Positions 8,698 through 20,172 of a stretch of 64,000 bases of DNA are shown piece by piece. Source of the stretch: Marinicellulosiphila megalodicopiae (GTDB taxonomy: Bacteria; Pseudomonadota; Gammaproteobacteria; Pseudomonadales; Natronospirillaceae); the NCBI RefSeq assembly GCF_045862395.1, contig NZ_AP023087.1, positions 372,001-436,000 of the forward strand. Reading direction: 5' to 3'. A model generated the notes under the pieces. That model had not been told where the DNA came from. It made no database searches and saw only the letters and a list, made by a program, of their open reading frames with translations. A program made the translations under genes and the position numbers. Numbering within the stretch: the stretch's first letter is position 1; every line of letters starts with the position of its first letter.

Positions 8698-9348
8698 TTA
8701 GCTTTTCTTAAGTCTCATCCAAAGCTCAACCACTAACAAATTAATTGACCAACACGACCAATATACAATTTGTGAAACGGTAACCTGTTCGAAAAAAATA
8801 CCAAGCAATGGCATCTCTAATCGTAATGTCACCGCAGCAAAGGTTAGAGCGAAACTGCGTGTCATCCATTTTTTATGGGCAATGACATTGGCGTTTAATA
8901 TATGCCAGACAGCAATCAATGTTGAACTTATCCACAATGCATTCAGGGTTAATAATCCTATCGTGCTGATTAATCCGCCCTGTGCATAAAACGATAAATA
9001 GGTGCCGCCAATGGTGCCAATGATCACGGCCATTAAATATATTCGGCCCAGGTTACTGTGCCATGTTTTTAAACTTGGGTGGCGCGGAAAATGTCGCGCT
9101 AGGATGAATTGTATGGGGCCGATGATTAGCGCAATGCCTGCGGCTATTACGTGAAATAAGAATAATGTAAATGAGCGTTCTAAAAATCCGCTATGAATTG
9201 GCGTGGGTAAAAATTCAAGCATCCAGGGTAGGGTGAATGCATAGATGGCCACTAATACTGATAAACATAACATGCCCCATAACCAATAATTGGTTTTGAG
9301 AGTCGCTGTTTTTTTTGATGGGTTTGGATTGTTTGTGAATGTTGTCAT
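8698..9348 (-). CDS. DUF2306 membrane protein
   Basis: 216 residues with about six membrane segments. The pattern of a conserved histidine in a membrane helix (LFLFHVIAAGIALIIGPIQF), then a WHSNLGRIYL segment and an HKKWMTRSFALTFAAVTLRL segment, is typical of DUF2306 proteins. The function of the family is not known; the histidines suggest metal or haem binding, which is inference. It is followed upstream on the same strand by an AraC regulator gene 82 bp away, and could be its target. Confidence 0.85.
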   Translation of the reverse strand: MTTFTNNPNPSKKTATLKTNYWLWGMLCLSVLVAIYAFTLPWMLEFLPTPIHSGFLERSFTLFLFHVIAAGIALIIGPIQFILARHFPRHPSLKTWHSNLGRIYLMAVIIGTIGGTYLSFYAQGGLISTIGLLTLNALWISSTLIAVWHILNANVIAHKKWMTRSFALTFAAVTLRLEMPLLGIFFEQVTVSQIVYWSCWSINLLVVELWMRLKKS

Positions 9349-9429
9349 GTGCTTTTCCTAGTGAATTCGATTTCACTAGAGTAAATGGATTTTATTCTGT
9401 CAGCGTCCACATTGGCCGAATTGCACGTC

Positions 9430-10578
9430 TTATTCGCTCGAAGCCCCCTTGTTTATTGATCTAAATTGGCTTGGTGTGAGTTGGGTGTATTTTTTGAATA
9501 CGGAGTTAAACGTACTCTTTGATGAGAAACCCGCTTCAAAACATAAGTCGATGACTTTTAAATCGTGATTGTTTTTGAGTTGTTCGCACACAAAATCGAC
9601 TCGATGTTGGTTGATGAGTTGGTAAAAGTTGCAGCCTGCATTTTGGTTGATGCTTTCGGATAGATGATGTTGGCTCACACCCACAAGTTGCGCAAGGGTT
9701 TGTAGGTTTAGGTCTTTATCTTTAAATCGTTGTTCGTTAATGAGTATGTTTTTGGCTGCACTTAAAATGGAGGCGCGAGTGTCGTGGTCGAGCTGAAAGT
9801 TGCTCTCTTGTGTTTTATTTGATTCAGTCTTTTGCTTTGGTGGATGCTCAGGTTCATCAATTTCAAGTTTGACTTGAAAGATGCCTGGGTTTTTCCATTG
9901 TGCTAAACCGATGACGTAAATCAACATGACGATTAAGGTGTCTGCAATAAATGACACGCTCATCCAATAATCATTAAAGTAGGCAATCAGCTTTAAGCTC
10001 CAAATAATGACATTAAACAATAGTAGCGTTTTGATCCAGCTGAAGGTTTTTGGGTGAAAGTTGGCGAGTTCAGCTTGGGCGCGTTTTTGGTTTTTTAGGG
10101 TCAATCGTGTCGCTAACATCATGTAAATATAGGCTTGGGCGTATAATAAATATTGTGATAAAGGATGAATAATGGATTGAGTTTGATGGTTGGTGATGTA
10201 TGCCATGCGTGTGTCGTAACTGGCAAATAATATTTCGTAATTAAGCGCTAGCATCAGAATAAATGCGCTGGCATGTAGAATATCTAATTTTTTAAAACGT
10301 TGTTTGCTGAAGGATTGGCGGCAATATAAATATAAAATAGCGCCATAAATAGCCGGGAAAAAGTCTAACCAACCAAAGATGTATACAAGTGGTGTGTTTA
10401 ATCCATGGGTGTAAATCATAGGGGAGGTAAAACTAAGGGCAAACAATAAACACCAAACCCCAAGAATTCGGCTGGCGATACTGGTGTGTGGATGCGCAAT
10501 TAAAAGGTAGCTAATTAAGAGACCTTGAAAAATGCCAATGGCTAATATGTATTGAATAAGGATTGGGATATCAGGCAT
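9430..10578 (-). CDS. Membrane-bound AraC-family regulator
   Basis: 382 residues. The N-terminal 235 residues form about seven membrane helices. After a polar linker comes an AraC/XylS DNA-binding domain (about 285-375) with two helix-turn-helix units: LNLQTLAQLVGVSQHHLSES and KVIDLCFEAGFSSKSTFNSV, ending FKKYTQLTPSQFR. It probably senses a signal in the membrane and regulates nearby genes. The divergent small gene at 10742 and the DUF2306 gene are candidate targets. Confidence 0.85.
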   Translation of the reverse strand: MPDIPILIQYILAIGIFQGLLISYLLIAHPHTSIASRILGVWCLLFALSFTSPMIYTHGLNTPLVYIFGWLDFFPAIYGAILYLYCRQSFSKQRFKKLDILHASAFILMLALNYEILFASYDTRMAYITNHQTQSIIHPLSQYLLYAQAYIYMMLATRLTLKNQKRAQAELANFHPKTFSWIKTLLLFNVIIWSLKLIAYFNDYWMSVSFIADTLIVMLIYVIGLAQWKNPGIFQVKLEIDEPEHPPKQKTESNKTQESNFQLDHDTRASILSAAKNILINEQRFKDKDLNLQTLAQLVGVSQHHLSESINQNAGCNFYQLINQHRVDFVCEQLKNNHDLKVIDLCFEAGFSSKSTFNSVFKKYTQLTPSQFRSINKGASSE

Positions 10579-10741
10579 AGGGCAGGGTCTTTAGAGGGTT
10601 ATTTGGGTAAATATTACAGAATGTTGTCTTTTGTGAGTTTTTTTCACGGATTTTTCACCGCTGGATTGTTTAATGGTTACATCACTTAGGGGCAAACACA
10701 TAAAGCCTCTAACTAACTAAACAAAACAGCGAGATATCCAC

Positions 10742-10891
10742 ATGACTACACAAAAATTAAACCACAAAAACATCGTATTACCACAATTACCTGATCACAG
10801 CGAAAGCCGTAAATTCCAAAATATTGCGATGTCTGCATGTTTAGGCCTAGCATTATTAACGTCACTAAGCCTGATTGTGGTTATGCTTTAA
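10742..10891 (+). CDS. 49-residue single-pass membrane protein
   Basis: A short frame with an ATG preceded by GCGAGA encodes 49 residues: a polar, cationic N-terminal half (TTQKLNHKNIVLPQLPDHSE, RKFQN) and one C-terminal membrane segment (LGLALLTSLSLIVVML). It faces the AraC regulator gene across a 163-bp region that must hold both promoters. It ends 4 bp before the convergent DUF2986 gene. No family recognised. The clean start, membrane helix and tight fit between genes argue that it is real. Confidence 0.55.
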   Translation: MTTQKLNHKNIVLPQLPDHSESRKFQNIAMSACLGLALLTSLSLIVVML

Positions 10892-10894
10892 TGT

Positions 10895-11086
10895 TTATTT
10901 TGACTCGTTGTCTGAGTCAATTTGCGTTGAGTCATTGTTTTCATTTGCTTGTGACTGTTCGGCTATTTCTAAAGCAGCTCGATCTGCTTTAGATACGTAG
11001 CCGTTTTTCTTTTTGGTGCTGACTTTTTCATTGGCTTGTTTTTTTCGTTTTTTTAAAATGTCATTAATTTTTTTACGACGGTTCAT
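10895..11086 (-). CDS. DUF2986 small basic protein
   Basis: 63 residues with the conserved start MNRRKKINDILKKRKKQANE and a KADRAA segment found in DUF2986 proteins of gammaproteobacteria, plus an acidic tail. Function unknown. It starts 2 bp after the pilR stop, so it is probably cotranscribed with pilR. Confidence 0.8.
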   Translation of the reverse strand: MNRRKKINDILKKRKKQANEKVSTKKKNGYVSKADRAALEIAEQSQANENNDSTQIDSDNESK

Positions 11087-11088
11087 GC

Positions 11089-12498
11089 TTATTCCATCTC
11101 CAACTTCTTTAATCGGTAGCGTAATGCTCTAAATGTAATGCCTAATCGTTTTGCAGCGGCGGTTTTGTTCCAGCGTTCTTTTTCCAAAGCGATGGCTAAA
11201 GCACGTCTTTCGATGCTTTCTAAAAAGGGCTCTAATTGAATATCATCAGGAATCGGAAATTCGTTATTTGATGCTTCTGGTTGTACATTAATGATCGGTT
11301 CGATTGGTTTAACAACGGCGGTGGGTTTCGCTGCAATCACGTTATCTTCAAGATTTAAATCTTCTAATTCAATAATATCGTCTTCGCATAATGTGTATGC
11401 CCGCTCCAAAATATTCTCCAATTGGCGCACATTACCTGGGAATGAGTATTGATCTAATGCGAGTTTAGCCTCTGCTGATAAACTGACCTTTGGAAGTTGA
11501 TAGTTTTCACTTAATTTTTCTAAAAAATAATCCGTTAATAAAGCAATATCACAGCCTCTTTCATGTAATGGTGGCACGTTGATATCAATTACGTTAATTC
11601 GGTAATATAAATCTTGGCGAAAATCGCCTTGCTCTATTAGCTCTAATAGATTTTTATGAGTGGCACTTAATATACGTACATCCACAGGTACTTCGTTGTT
11701 TTCACCAACAGGACGAACAGCTTTTTCTTGAATGACACGCAATAATTTAACTTGCATGGCAAGAGGAAGATCTGCCACTTCATCTAAAAATAATGTTCCG
11801 CCGTGAGCAGCCTGAAAGAAACCTTGTTTGGCCTCATTAGCACCTGTAAACGCGCCTTTTTTGTGACCAAAAAATTCAGACTCCATTAATTCTGAAGGAA
11901 TCGCGCCACAGTTGACAGGAATAAACGGCTGGTCGGCACGAGAACCTAATGTATGAATTAATGAAGCGACTAATTCTTTACCAGAACCAGATGGGCCGTT
12001 AATAAAAACAGGCGCTTGGCTGCGCGAAAGTTTTTTGATTTTTTGTTTTAAAGCAAGCATCACTTCGGATTGACCTAAAAGGCCGTCGTAATCTGAGCTG
12101 TCTTTTTCTATGTCTTTAATCGGGGTTTGGTTTAATTTTAAAGCGTTTTGTACAATTTCACGTAAACGCTGAAGATCCACAGGTTTGGAGATAAAATCAA
12201 ACGCACCTAATTTTAATGATTCGATTGCGGTTTCCATGCTGCCAAATGCAGTGATAACGGCCACCGGTAAATTAGGAATATTAGCCTGTATATGTCCTAA
12301 AATTTCCAACCCCGTACCATCGGGTAAATGCATATCAGTTAAACATAAATCAAACTCTCTGCTATTAAGCAGTTTCATTGCACTGGCCACATCTTTTGCT
12401 GTGTGGGTAATGAGGTTCATTCTGCCTAGGGTGATTTCTAGGAGTTCACGAATATCGGGTTCATCATCAATAATTAATACTTGCTGTTTACTCATCAT
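11089..12498 (-). CDS. pilR: PilR, sigma-54 response regulator of type IV pili
   Basis: 469 residues in NtrC order. The receiver domain (1-120) has phosphoacceptor aspartate in LCLTDMHLPDG. The AAA+ domain has Walker A GPSGSGKE and the sigma-54 contact loop GAFTGA. The C-terminal Fis-type helix-turn-helix is NKTAAAKRLGITFRALRYRL. With PilS it activates pilin transcription through RpoN. It lies directly downstream of pilS, which is the basis for choosing PilR over other NtrC-like regulators. The start ATGATG overlaps a stop codon belonging to a leftover copy of the pilS tail. Confidence 0.88.
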   Translation of the reverse strand: MMSKQQVLIIDDEPDIRELLEITLGRMNLITHTAKDVASAMKLLNSREFDLCLTDMHLPDGTGLEILGHIQANIPNLPVAVITAFGSMETAIESLKLGAFDFISKPVDLQRLREIVQNALKLNQTPIKDIEKDSSDYDGLLGQSEVMLALKQKIKKLSRSQAPVFINGPSGSGKELVASLIHTLGSRADQPFIPVNCGAIPSELMESEFFGHKKGAFTGANEAKQGFFQAAHGGTLFLDEVADLPLAMQVKLLRVIQEKAVRPVGENNEVPVDVRILSATHKNLLELIEQGDFRQDLYYRINVIDINVPPLHERGCDIALLTDYFLEKLSENYQLPKVSLSAEAKLALDQYSFPGNVRQLENILERAYTLCEDDIIELEDLNLEDNVIAAKPTAVVKPIEPIINVQPEASNNEFPIPDDIQLEPFLESIERRALAIALEKERWNKTAAAKRLGITFRALRYRLKKLEME

Positions 12499-12510
12499 AA
12501 GTTTCCTAGG

Positions 12511-12819
12511 CGCATGGGATGTGAAAAGGTGATTCTAAAGCATCCAACTTTGCATCGTTGAGGTAATAGTTTTTAACATTGGTCATTATAAATTACCTAA
12601 CCGCATGGGGTGTGAAAAGGTGATTCTAAAGCATCCAACTTTGCATCGTTAAGGTAATAGTTTTTAACATTGGTCATTATAAATTACCTAACCGCATGGG
12701 GTGTGAAAAGGTGATTCTAAAGCATCCAACTTTGCATCGTTAAGGTAATAGTTTTTAACATTGGTCATTATAAATTACCTAACCGCATGGGATGTGAAAA
12801 GGTGATTCTAAAGCATCCA
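12511..12819. repeat. 91-bp tandem repeat derived from the pilS 3' end
   Basis: Units start at 12511, 12602, 12693 and 12784, exactly 91 bp apart. The last is partial and lies in the real pilS coding end. Read on the minus strand, each unit carries the last 16 pilS codons plus stop and about 40 bp of spacer. The pilR-proximal copy (near 12503-12547) ends in a TGA that overlaps the pilR ATG, whereas the others end in TAA. Confidence 0.95.
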
Positions 12820-14354
12820 CCAACATGTGGGGTAATAATTTCCAAATTAGCTTGGTTTGATTCACATAATTCTTTTGATATGTATAAACCTAAACCGGTG
12901 CCACTGTTGTCGGTTGTATAAAAAGGCTCAAACAAACGATGGGCATCTTCTGAGCTGATGCCGACACCAAAATCAATGACATCTAAATAAGGTTGCTGAT
13001 CGTTTATTAGTCCTGCATTTATGATTAGCTTTGCCTGTCCTGTTTTTTCTTGGCTATAACGCAGGCCATTTTGCATTAAGTTATGTAATACCTGTTTCAT
13101 CTGGCTTTGGTCGACGCGTACGGTTAAGTCGGTTGTGCAATGTATATTGACGTTTATTTCATTTAAATGTTTATGATTGAATTGCTTGAATTCTTCGGTT
13201 ATCTCATTTAACCATTCACATAAATTCAATACATAAGGTTGAGATTGGCTGCGCCTTGAAAGCTGTAAAATATTTTCAATGATTTCATTCATACGTAAAC
13301 AATGGGTTTGGGATATTTGCAATAAACGCGCATCTGGTCCTGAGATTTGTTCTGACTCAGCTAATAATTGCGTGGCATGACTGATTGCGCCAAGTGGATT
13401 ACGAATTTCATGGGCAATGGCGGCTGTAAATTGGCCAAGGGATGCCAGTTTTAGTTGTTGAGCCTGTTGTTGAATTTGAGCTAAATCTTCGATAAATACT
13501 AAAATGTCGTTGGCTTGATTGTCTTTTAATAGCGTAAAGTTTATTTGTAAGTCTGATGATTGAGGTTTGGGTTTAAATACTTCAGTGTGTGAGCTTGTGT
13601 GTTCTAGCCATTGGTTTAACAAATCTTGCAATGCTTGGGGGAGTACACTGATTTGTTCGTTTTTCTTTAAACCCAGCAAAGTGCGTGCTGATTCATTGGA
13701 TGTTCGGATTTCACCTTTTTTACTGCAAACAATAATACCTGTTCGAATGCGTTCAACGATACTGGAATTGATTTGAGTTAAATCACTTACCAAGTTTTGG
13801 TGTTCGTCAGCTATTTTTTGTGATTTTTTAGCGCGACTGACAATGTACTGCATCATTAATGCGGTCGCAAAACAGCTTAAACCAATGAATGCAGCGCGAA
13901 CGTATTGTTCGGTTTGTGTGTTTTTGAAGCTATTAAAAATTTCCCAATACACAATAATGGAGCAGGCAAGGGCAGCTAACAAAATTGAGCTTCTGCGAGA
14001 TAGTAAAATAGAACAGGCAGCGATATCGACCACAACTAAAGTACCAAAGCCAGATTGTACGCCACCTGTTGCAATCATAATTGCCATCAATAACACGATG
14101 TCGATAAAAAACATGTTAAATAGTGCCATTGGACTTAACCAAGATTTATATTGCAGCCAAATAGCAAGGCCAATCGATGTGGTATATAAAAACAGTGACC
14201 ACTTAAGTAAGCCGGGCTGTTTGATGCCGTCTAATGGCGAGTTTAAATCCACAAATAAAATCAGTATAAATATACTCGCAAGGACGATGCGGTATACGTT
14301 AAATAGAATAATAGGAATGCGTTGTTCTTCTAGCTTTATGTTTGAAAGATTCAT
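12768..14354 (-). CDS. pilS: PilS, sensor histidine kinase of type IV pili
   Basis: 528 residues. Six membrane helices (about 15-190) lead to a PAS-like region. The HisKA domain has the H-box AAIAHEIRNPLGAISH. The ATPase domain has the N-box (QNGLRYS), G1 (DFGVGIS) and G2 (GTGLGLYISKE). It phosphorylates PilR. The gene precedes pilR on the same strand, 269 bp away. This gap consists almost wholly of repeated copies of its own tail. Pairs of this type usually overlap or nearly touch. Confidence 0.85.
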   Translation of the reverse strand: MNLSNIKLEEQRIPIILFNVYRIVLASIFILILFVDLNSPLDGIKQPGLLKWSLFLYTTSIGLAIWLQYKSWLSPMALFNMFFIDIVLLMAIMIATGGVQSGFGTLVVVDIAACSILLSRRSSILLAALACSIIVYWEIFNSFKNTQTEQYVRAAFIGLSCFATALMMQYIVSRAKKSQKIADEHQNLVSDLTQINSSIVERIRTGIIVCSKKGEIRTSNESARTLLGLKKNEQISVLPQALQDLLNQWLEHTSSHTEVFKPKPQSSDLQINFTLLKDNQANDILVFIEDLAQIQQQAQQLKLASLGQFTAAIAHEIRNPLGAISHATQLLAESEQISGPDARLLQISQTHCLRMNEIIENILQLSRRSQSQPYVLNLCEWLNEITEEFKQFNHKHLNEINVNIHCTTDLTVRVDQSQMKQVLHNLMQNGLRYSQEKTGQAKLIINAGLINDQQPYLDVIDFGVGISSEDAHRLFEPFYTTDNSGTGLGLYISKELCESNQANLEIITPHVGGCFRITFSHPMRLGNL

Positions 14355-14431
14355 AATCAGTATGCAATAAGACTTGTATTGGCCAGTATAAATTGCACAA
14401 TACCCTTTTTTAAAGTGTTTAGAGTAGTTTT

Positions 14432-16060
14432 ATGAAAAATTTGCGCATTGTAATGGCTCAACAAGGATTTGAAATTGGTGATATTTTTGGAAATGTCCAA
14501 AAAATCATTCAATTAGCCAAGCAAGCTTTTGACGAGCAACAGGCCGAAATGGTCGTATTCAGTGAGTTGTGTTTAATTGGTTACCCGCCTGAAGATTTAT
14601 TGTTGCGTCCAAGTTTAAAAAATCGTGTTGATCAAGCCATTGAACAATTATTGAAAGCAGATTTACCCTGCGCGATTGTAATTGGTTTGCCTCTGTTTAA
14701 AGAAGGGCAATTATTTAATGGTGCGATGTGCATAAACGATCAAAAAATCGTGCATCAGTATCACAAGCAATGTTTACCTAATTACCAAGTGTTTGATGAA
14801 AAACGTTATTTTGAACATGGCGAACAATCCAGTGTGTTTGATTTCAACGGCGTGTCTTTTTCAATATTGATTTGCGAAGACATTTGGTTTGATCAGCCCA
14901 TTGCTCAGGCTAAAGAATTAGGTGCGCAATGTATCTTAGCTTTAAATGCTAGTCCGTTTCATTTGGGGCGAGCGGCTCAGCGTGTTGAGCAAGTTCAAAA
15001 CATAGCCAAACAAAATGCGATTCCTGTTTTATATGTGAATGGTCATTACGCACAGGACGAATTGGTTTTTGATGGCGCGTCGTTTGTGGTGAATCAACAA
15101 GGTGAGTGCGTTCAAACCTGTGTTGAATTTGAAGATGTTATGTCGGCGGTGGATTTAGCGGTTGAAGGTAATAATCTTTCGATCGGTGAAACAAATCAAA
15201 CTTCTTGGTTGCCTGTTATGGAGTCATTACATCAAGCATTGGTGTTGGGCTTGAAATCCTACGTGAATAAAAACGGCTTTCCAGGCATTGTCTTGGGTTT
15301 GTCTGGCGGAATCGATAGCGGATTAAGTTTGGCAATTGCAGTTGATGCATTAGGTGCTGATCGAGTACATGCTGTCATGATGCCTTTTGCGTACACGTCT
15401 GAAATGAGCATTGCCGATGCTAAAGAGCAGGCAGACTTATTGGGTGTGAAGTTTGATATTGTGCCAATTGTGGATGTATTTGAAGCGTCGTTCAAAACAT
15501 TGCAACCTGTTTTGAATTTAGATGAGCCGGGGGTGACGGAACAAAATTTACAAGCGCGTATTCGTGGCCTAATGTTAATGGCAATCTCAAACAAAACCGG
15601 TTCAATGGTATTAACCACAGGTAATAAAAGCGAAATGGCCGTTGGGTACGCTACGCTATATGGTGATATGTGTGGTGGTTACAACGCATTAAAAGATGTG
15701 CCTAAAACCTTAGTGTTTGAATTGTCGCGTTTTCTCAATACGATTAAACCTATGATTCCATCACGTGTGATTGAGCGTCCACCATCCGCAGAATTAGCGC
15801 CTGATCAAAAAGACGAAGACTCATTACCGCCTTACGACATTTTAGATGCGATTATTGAACATTATGTTGAGCATGATTTATCTGCCGATGCGATTTGTGC
15901 AAAAGGGTTTGATAAAGAAACCGTATATTGGGTCTGTAAGCAAATTGACAGAAACGAATACAAGCGACGCCAAGCGGCAGAAGGTGTGCGAATCACACCA
16001 AGAGGATTTGGTCGAGATCGACGTTATCCAATTACACATAAATGGTTACCAGGTGATTAG
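14432..16060 (+). CDS. nadE: Glutamine-dependent NAD+ synthetase
   Basis: 542 residues. The N-terminal nitrilase-type glutaminase domain (1-260) has the Glu-Lys-Cys set in FSELCLIGYPP, YHKQCLPNYQVFDE and ILICEDIWF. The C-terminal synthetase domain has the ATP pyrophosphatase loop LSGGIDSGLS and TTGNKSEMAVGY. It converts deamido-NAD+ to NAD+ using ammonia from glutamine. It is divergent from pilS (77 bp apart) and is followed 6 bp later by the nuclease gene. Confidence 0.95.
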   Translation: MKNLRIVMAQQGFEIGDIFGNVQKIIQLAKQAFDEQQAEMVVFSELCLIGYPPEDLLLRPSLKNRVDQAIEQLLKADLPCAIVIGLPLFKEGQLFNGAMCINDQKIVHQYHKQCLPNYQVFDEKRYFEHGEQSSVFDFNGVSFSILICEDIWFDQPIAQAKELGAQCILALNASPFHLGRAAQRVEQVQNIAKQNAIPVLYVNGHYAQDELVFDGASFVVNQQGECVQTCVEFEDVMSAVDLAVEGNNLSIGETNQTSWLPVMESLHQALVLGLKSYVNKNGFPGIVLGLSGGIDSGLSLAIAVDALGADRVHAVMMPFAYTSEMSIADAKEQADLLGVKFDIVPIVDVFEASFKTLQPVLNLDEPGVTEQNLQARIRGLMLMAISNKTGSMVLTTGNKSEMAVGYATLYGDMCGGYNALKDVPKTLVFELSRFLNTIKPMIPSRVIERPPSAELAPDQKDEDSLPPYDILDAIIEHYVEHDLSADAICAKGFDKETVYWVCKQIDRNEYKRRQAAEGVRITPRGFGRDRRYPITHKWLPGD

Positions 16061-16066
16061 TCTTCT

Positions 16067-17887
16067 ATGAAACAAACCTTATATTTAATGATTCTATTGT
16101 TGTGTATGTTCCATGCAAAGGCGCAGCAAGTTAAATGTAAGGCTCCCAATGGTGAAAAGATCACGCCCATTTCTCAAATTCAATCTGATATCACCTCTTT
16201 AAAAAATGACGCTAGCCCATTAATAGGTCAATGGGTTTGGGTTGAAGCCGTTGTGACTGTTTCAAAACAAGGTGGAGTATTACCAAATGGTCAATATGAC
16301 ACGCAATATAAAGGCTATTGGCTTCAAGAGCAGATTGATGATTATGACCAATCTGCACAAACCTCAGAAGGTCTGTTTGTTTACGATAAACAATTTAAAG
16401 TAAACGCAGGCGATCAAATCATTATTAAAGCCAAGGTCGGCGAATACAATCAAGTCACTCAATTACAGTCCGTTAAAAAAATCATTCGATGCGCATCTAA
16501 TCAAATCATCAAACCTATAAAAATATCCTTACCTGTTAAAGACTTGTTAATTATGGAGTCTATAGAAGGGATGCTGGTGTCGTTTGACTCTCTTATGGTC
16601 AGTGATTTTTATGGGGCAGGGTTTGGTTTGCAAAATTACGGGCAAATTGTGCTGTCTTCAAAATTGCATTTTGTTCCTACCGAACATAAGCAGTTAAGTT
16701 TAAGAGAGTATGAAACAGCCATTGAGGATATGAAAAAAGATCGGTTATTTTTAAATGACGGTTCTTATGAGCTAAAACCTAGCTTTCTGCCTTATCCAAA
16801 TTCAAAAGGATTGAGTTTAGATAACCCTATAAATATTGGATCAACCATTCAATACTTAACGGGGGTGAAACATGGTTATAAACAAAACCATTTATTAATC
16901 CCTAACGATGATGTTCAGTTTGATGTAAAACCCCTGCCAAATATTAAAAAGATAACTGAAAACGCAAAGCATAAAATAGCGCTGTTAAATGCGAAAAATT
17001 ACTTTAATGGTGAGGGTGCTAATAAAACCTTTCCTACTAAGCGGGGTGCAAAAACAAAGCAGGCGTTTTTGATTCAGCAATCTAAATTGGTCAGTGCGTT
17101 AACTCAGGTTGATGCAGATATATTGGCGTTGATTGAAATTGAGAATGATGGGTTTGACGCATTCAGTGCAGTTGTTGAATTAACTCAAGCGCTCAATAAG
17201 TATCAAAGTGAAGATAATCAATACACATATTTAAGATCGTTATCAAGTAAAGCAAACTCTGATGCTATTACTCAGGTGTTCCTATATCGACCAAATACAG
17301 TCTCATTGAAAGGAGAACCAACTTGGATTGATTTGAATGATGCCAAAAATGGAATAAGTGTTCGCCCTGCATTAATGCAAGTGTTTGAAATTGAGGGTGA
17401 GTCACTAAGGTTAGTGTTGAATCATTTCAAATCACGCAGAGGTAGCTGTAAAGGTGATTCAGCTTTGGCTAAAGTAGAAGGAGGTTGTGAATCAGTGCGA
17501 ATGCGTTCAGCTCAAAAAATAACTGATGCACTAAAGTCGAACGCAAATGAAGCGATTATCTTATTAGGAGACTTAAATGCCTATTCTAATGAGTCTCCTG
17601 TTTTGTGGTTTTTAAACAACGATTTCATTAATTCAAAACGATTATTATTATATTTGAACGAACAATCCTACACTTATGGCTTTAATGGGATGCTCGGAAC
17701 ACTAGATCATGTGCTTGTAAATGATCAGGCCAAACAAAAGATCAAGTTTGTCTTTGATTGGCGTATCAATAGTGATTACCCATCAATGCTTGCAAAAATG
17801 ACAGATGAAAATCCGACAATGTCAGAGTTTGCAGGGGCTGTAGCGAATAGTGATCACGACTTGGTACTAATAGGTCTGAATGATTAA
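16067..17887 (+). CDS. Extracellular ExeM/NucH-type nuclease
   Basis: 606 residues with an N-terminal signal peptide (LYLMILLLCMFHAKAQQ). An OB-fold-like domain (about 35-150) is followed by an endonuclease/exonuclease/phosphatase domain. Visible catalytic motifs are ALIEIEND, LNHFKSRRGSC, ILLGDLNAYSNE and NSDHDLVL near the end. Secreted relatives degrade extracellular DNA in biofilms; that role is inferred. It is tightly linked to nadE but functionally unrelated. Confidence 0.85.
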   Translation: MKQTLYLMILLLCMFHAKAQQVKCKAPNGEKITPISQIQSDITSLKNDASPLIGQWVWVEAVVTVSKQGGVLPNGQYDTQYKGYWLQEQIDDYDQSAQTSEGLFVYDKQFKVNAGDQIIIKAKVGEYNQVTQLQSVKKIIRCASNQIIKPIKISLPVKDLLIMESIEGMLVSFDSLMVSDFYGAGFGLQNYGQIVLSSKLHFVPTEHKQLSLREYETAIEDMKKDRLFLNDGSYELKPSFLPYPNSKGLSLDNPINIGSTIQYLTGVKHGYKQNHLLIPNDDVQFDVKPLPNIKKITENAKHKIALLNAKNYFNGEGANKTFPTKRGAKTKQAFLIQQSKLVSALTQVDADILALIEIENDGFDAFSAVVELTQALNKYQSEDNQYTYLRSLSSKANSDAITQVFLYRPNTVSLKGEPTWIDLNDAKNGISVRPALMQVFEIEGESLRLVLNHFKSRRGSCKGDSALAKVEGGCESVRMRSAQKITDALKSNANEAIILLGDLNAYSNESPVLWFLNNDFINSKRLLLYLNEQSYTYGFNGMLGTLDHVLVNDQAKQKIKFVFDWRINSDYPSMLAKMTDENPTMSEFAGAVANSDHDLVLIGLND

Positions 17888-18088
17888 TAAGCAAAGTTAA
17901 CATTGATTGCTAAGTCATTGAAAATAAAGGGAATTAAATTACAAAAATGATTGACTCATTCTAAAATAAGCGTACTATTCGCCTCCCTGTTAACGCAGGT
18001 GGATCAAAGCGAAGCACTTAGTGCTCTAAGCCATTGATTCGGTTGATAATTTTTTAAATCTAATTTGAAATTAAATTTAAAAAACATA

Positions 18089-18116
18089 TTGACAAAGGTT
18101 CGCAACTCTTTATAAT
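18089..18116 (+). promoter_or_regulatory. rrn promoter
   Basis: TTGACA (18089-18094) and TATAAT (18111-18116) are both perfect and separated by 16 bp. An A/T-rich UP-like stretch precedes them, and a GCGCGCC discriminator follows, as in stringently controlled rRNA promoters. The gene-free stretch 17888-18330 holds this promoter and the leader; a minus-strand 72-codon frame across it is a shadow. Confidence 0.85.
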
Positions 18117-18158
18117 GCGCGCCTCGCTTAACGGCTCCAAGTGAATAGTTAAGCAAAC

Positions 18159-18171
18159 GTTCTTTAATAAT
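18159..18171 (+). promoter_or_regulatory. boxA-like antitermination site in the rrn leader
   Basis: CGTTCTTTAATAA resembles the boxA consensus TGCTCTTTAACA that loads NusB/NusE. It sits about 40 bp after the promoter. Confidence 0.5.
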
Positions 18172-18330
18172 TAAACCAAACAATTTGTGTGGGCACTGGT
18201 TGAAGTCGAATAGCCGGTCCATGATTTACCTCGGTAGATCGTGAGATCGGCACAAAAAATTTGACTCAATTAGAGCTTACATAGTGAATTTTATTTACAG
18301 TAGTTTTAATAATAATGAGTATCTAGATAT

Positions 18331-19870
<1,540 letters not shown>

Positions 19871-19966
19871 AACGATAAGACTTTGATCAGTGTTCACACA
19901 AATTGTTTGGTTTGACGATATAGAGAAATGGTTTTCTAGACCAGAAAGTTCGGTCTAAGAATATCT

Positions 19967-20043
<77 letters not shown>

Positions 20044-20172
20044 ATTTTTTCGAATTACTTCGTTAGTCAGCTCGTTGCATAGTAAGCTATGCTTCCTCGC
20101 TAACTGCCTCGTACTTCAAAAAATAACCAGATGTTTTAGTTGTGTAATTATTGCAAAATTAAAAGCCATCAT

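Noticed and set aside
18004..18222. 72-codon minus-strand frame over the rrn promoter and leader
   Set aside because: It covers a perfect rRNA promoter and boxA-like site, so it is a shadow of regulatory DNA.
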